DNA of 7,450 bases. It comes from Bacillota bacterium (GTDB lineage Bacteria; Bacillota_E; Sulfobacillia; Sulfobacillales; Sulfobacillaceae). A program made the translations under genes and the position numbers. A model generated the notes under the pieces. That model made no database searches. It was not told where the DNA came from and saw only the letters and a program-made list of their open reading frames with translations. The DNA lies in NCBI GenBank assembly GCA_021820165.1, contig JAKADW010000092.1, positions 1-7,450 of the forward strand, read 5' to 3'. Of the stretch, positions 6,536 to 7,450 are shown piece after piece (position 1 is the stretch's first letter; every line of letters starts with the position of its first letter).

Positions 6536-7214
6536 GTTAGACGTGGGATCCTCACTCCGGTCGATTCGCATAGCCGGTTGGCTTAAGGACTCGGCTCGCA
6601 AGGTCTCACGCCGCAAAAGTGGGGGTTCGCTCAGATCGTTCAGCATATTGTGGAGTTCAGGGGGCACCGTTCCGAATCGGCTTTCCATGAGCGCGATGAC
6701 CGCGCGACAGAGTCCCTCCCGTCCCTCTTCGTGCCTCTGTTGCATCGCTTCGTCCTCTAATTGTCGCAACAAGGGATTCAATGGCAACACCTCTTTCGTC
6801 GATCACCGCATCATCCAGAAAGGAACGGGGCAGGCCCAACCAAAAGGCTCCCAAGAGTTGTTGCGGTCCCGGGGGCAATGTGGTGGATCGTTTGGCCGCT
6901 TCTCTCCCGCCGACTGTGGGCCCTTCAGATACTAGGCGCGGTCCAAAATATCTGGTTTGGTCCCCGGGTCAGGCGCCAACGTGATGAGCCGCCGCCAAAC
7001 GGACGGGCAAGAGCGCGCGGCGATGCCCCGCTTTTCGATGGGATATTGCCCCCCATCGGGGCGGATCGTGGGCGCGGGCGACAAAGAGACGAGGACCGTC
7101 TTCACCGGCCGCTGATGCGTAACGAGACCGTGTATCCGAGAAATCGGCGTCGTTCGGGGCCGAACTGAAATTCGAAATGTCTCCGGTATCGGTGAAGAAG
7201 ACCCGGTCCAAGAG
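6533..7214 (-). pseudogene. Decayed Rpn-family nuclease gene with DUF4351-like C-terminus
   Basis: Rpn proteins are PD-(D/E)XK nuclease/transposase-like proteins, often in many copies, that promote RecA-independent recombination. Here the pieces lie in different minus-strand frames. In gene order they are: LLDRVFFTDTGDIS (7214-7173), weakly like the early LDKEIFTD block; RIHGLVTHQRPVKTVLVSLS with a following VWRRLITL (7138 to the stop at 6932), like the RYGLPVYPIVLF and VIQLW blocks; LVSEGPTVGGREAAKR to QQLLGAFWLGL and SFLDDAV (about 6935-6803); and EVLPLNPLLRQLEDEAMQQR to EEGREGL, VIALMESRFGTVPPEL and AESLSQP (6793-6536), which fits DUF4351. Each frame ends in a stop or meets one at the switch, giving frameshifts near 6935 and 6800. 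A middle section carrying the catalytic E-x-Q block seems missing near 7140-7170, and the N-terminus is cut at the junction near 7214. Family call by eye; the last two pieces are the firmest. Confidence 0.55.
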
Positions 7215-7355
7215 ACGGTGGTGAAACTCGAGGGTCTGAGCATCAAGGAAGCCGCCGAGCGGCTCGACCAGACAGTCGCGCTGGTCAAGGTGAACATCCA
7301 CAGAGGACTGCGGCAATTGAGTGAACTGGCACGGGAGGAGAGCCATGAAGCTTGA
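7212..7355 (+). pseudogene. 3' end of an ECF RNA polymerase sigma factor, 5' part absent
   Basis: The readable protein is about 47 residues and contains VKLEGLSIKEAAERL followed by VALVKVNIHRGLRQL. This is the helix-turn-helix of sigma region 4 that binds the -35 promoter element in ECF (sigma-70 family) factors. The stop is at 7353-7355 and overlaps the start of the anti-sigma gene by 11 bases. Upstream of about 7212 the frame stays open to 7116, but the residues no longer look like a sigma factor: region 2 and the linker are absent, and the DNA there reads as the Rpn remnant on the other strand. Either the sigma gene was truncated by rearrangement, or the contig joins two genomes here. The sigma identity is firm; why it is broken is inference. 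Confidence 0.75.
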
Positions 7356-7450
7356 CTCCCTGATCGATGAACTGACCGCGGACCTCGCTCCGGTGCGTCC
7401 GCGGCGCTTCTGGGCCGACCTGCTGGTGTTGGCGCTCATTGCGGCGGTCG
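7345..7450 (+). CDS. NrsF family (DUF1109) anti-sigma factor, 3' partial
   Basis: The first 35 residues are visible before the window ends. They begin MKLDSLIDELTADLAPVRPR and pass into a hydrophobic segment (FWADLLVLALIAAV), matching the start of NrsF/DUF1109 membrane anti-sigma factors: a short cytoplasmic helix with an L-x-x-D-L-x-P-V-R pattern and then the first of several membrane helices. Such proteins hold a partner ECF sigma factor inactive at the membrane until a stress signal. The ATG has AGGAG (7336-7340) four bases upstream and overlaps the sigma factor stop, the usual cotranscribed sigma/anti-sigma arrangement. The family is known mainly from Proteobacteria, unlike the rest of the window. 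The identification rests on a short N-terminus and its sigma neighbour. Confidence 0.7.
   Translation, partial: MKLDSLIDELTADLAPVRPRRFWADLLVLALIAAV

Noticed and set aside
6428..6588. Short plus-strand frame with ATG at 6428 after AAAGGA
   Set aside because: It reads through a terminator hairpin and into the antisense of the remnant, and the residues show no family resemblance.
6084..6935. 283-residue plus-strand open frame
   Set aside because: It overlaps the end of the carboxypeptidase in another frame, crosses both terminators, and then runs antisense to the Rpn remnant. Its composition is low-complexity Gly/Arg/Ser-rich shadow coding.
6761..7168. 135-residue plus-strand open frame
   Set aside because: It is antisense to recognisable Rpn-family pieces and is rich in Arg/Gly/Pro with no motif, as expected for a shadow frame.

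Overview
The window is a GC-rich bacterial fragment with tightly packed plus-strand genes, strong AGGAGG-type ribosome binding sites and frequent overlapping stop/start codons. Gene style, Shine-Dalgarno strength and the secreted carboxypeptidase suggest a moderately high-GC, Gram-positive (Firmicutes) organism, possibly a Sulfobacillus-like acidophile. That assignment is inference from protein look, not a database match.

Positions 1-3500 hold a four-gene operon: an ABC ATPase (5' end outside the window), an ABC-2 permease, a second ABC ATPase and a second ABC-2 permease. Each junction overlaps by 1-10 bases. The two permeases are diverged copies of one fold, so the set most likely builds one heteromeric exporter or two paired ones; the cargo is unknown. 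Both ATPases keep Walker B and H-loop residues, but both appear to lack the usual Q-loop glutamine.

Positions 3501-4887 hold a 146-base gap, then a short membrane-anchored coiled-coil-like protein (DUF948-like) and, 11 bases later, a YihY/BrkB family membrane protein. A 219-base leader with a good sigma-A-like promoter then precedes a secreted D-alanyl-D-alanine carboxypeptidase (peptidase S11) at 5107-6318, which acts on cell-wall peptidoglycan. It ends in a strong intrinsic terminator.

From about 6353 the window changes character. After an empty stretch of about 150 bases comes a minus-strand terminator, and behind it the broken remains of an Rpn-family (PD-(D/E)XK nuclease, DUF4351 C-terminus) gene, readable only by switching frames. 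At about 7205-7220 this remnant meets the plus-strand tail of an ECF sigma factor, which overlaps the start of an NrsF (DUF1109) anti-sigma factor running off the window. Sigma-NrsF pairs are typical of Proteobacteria, so the last 240 bases either come from another organism (chimeric contig) or mark a transfer or rearrangement point.
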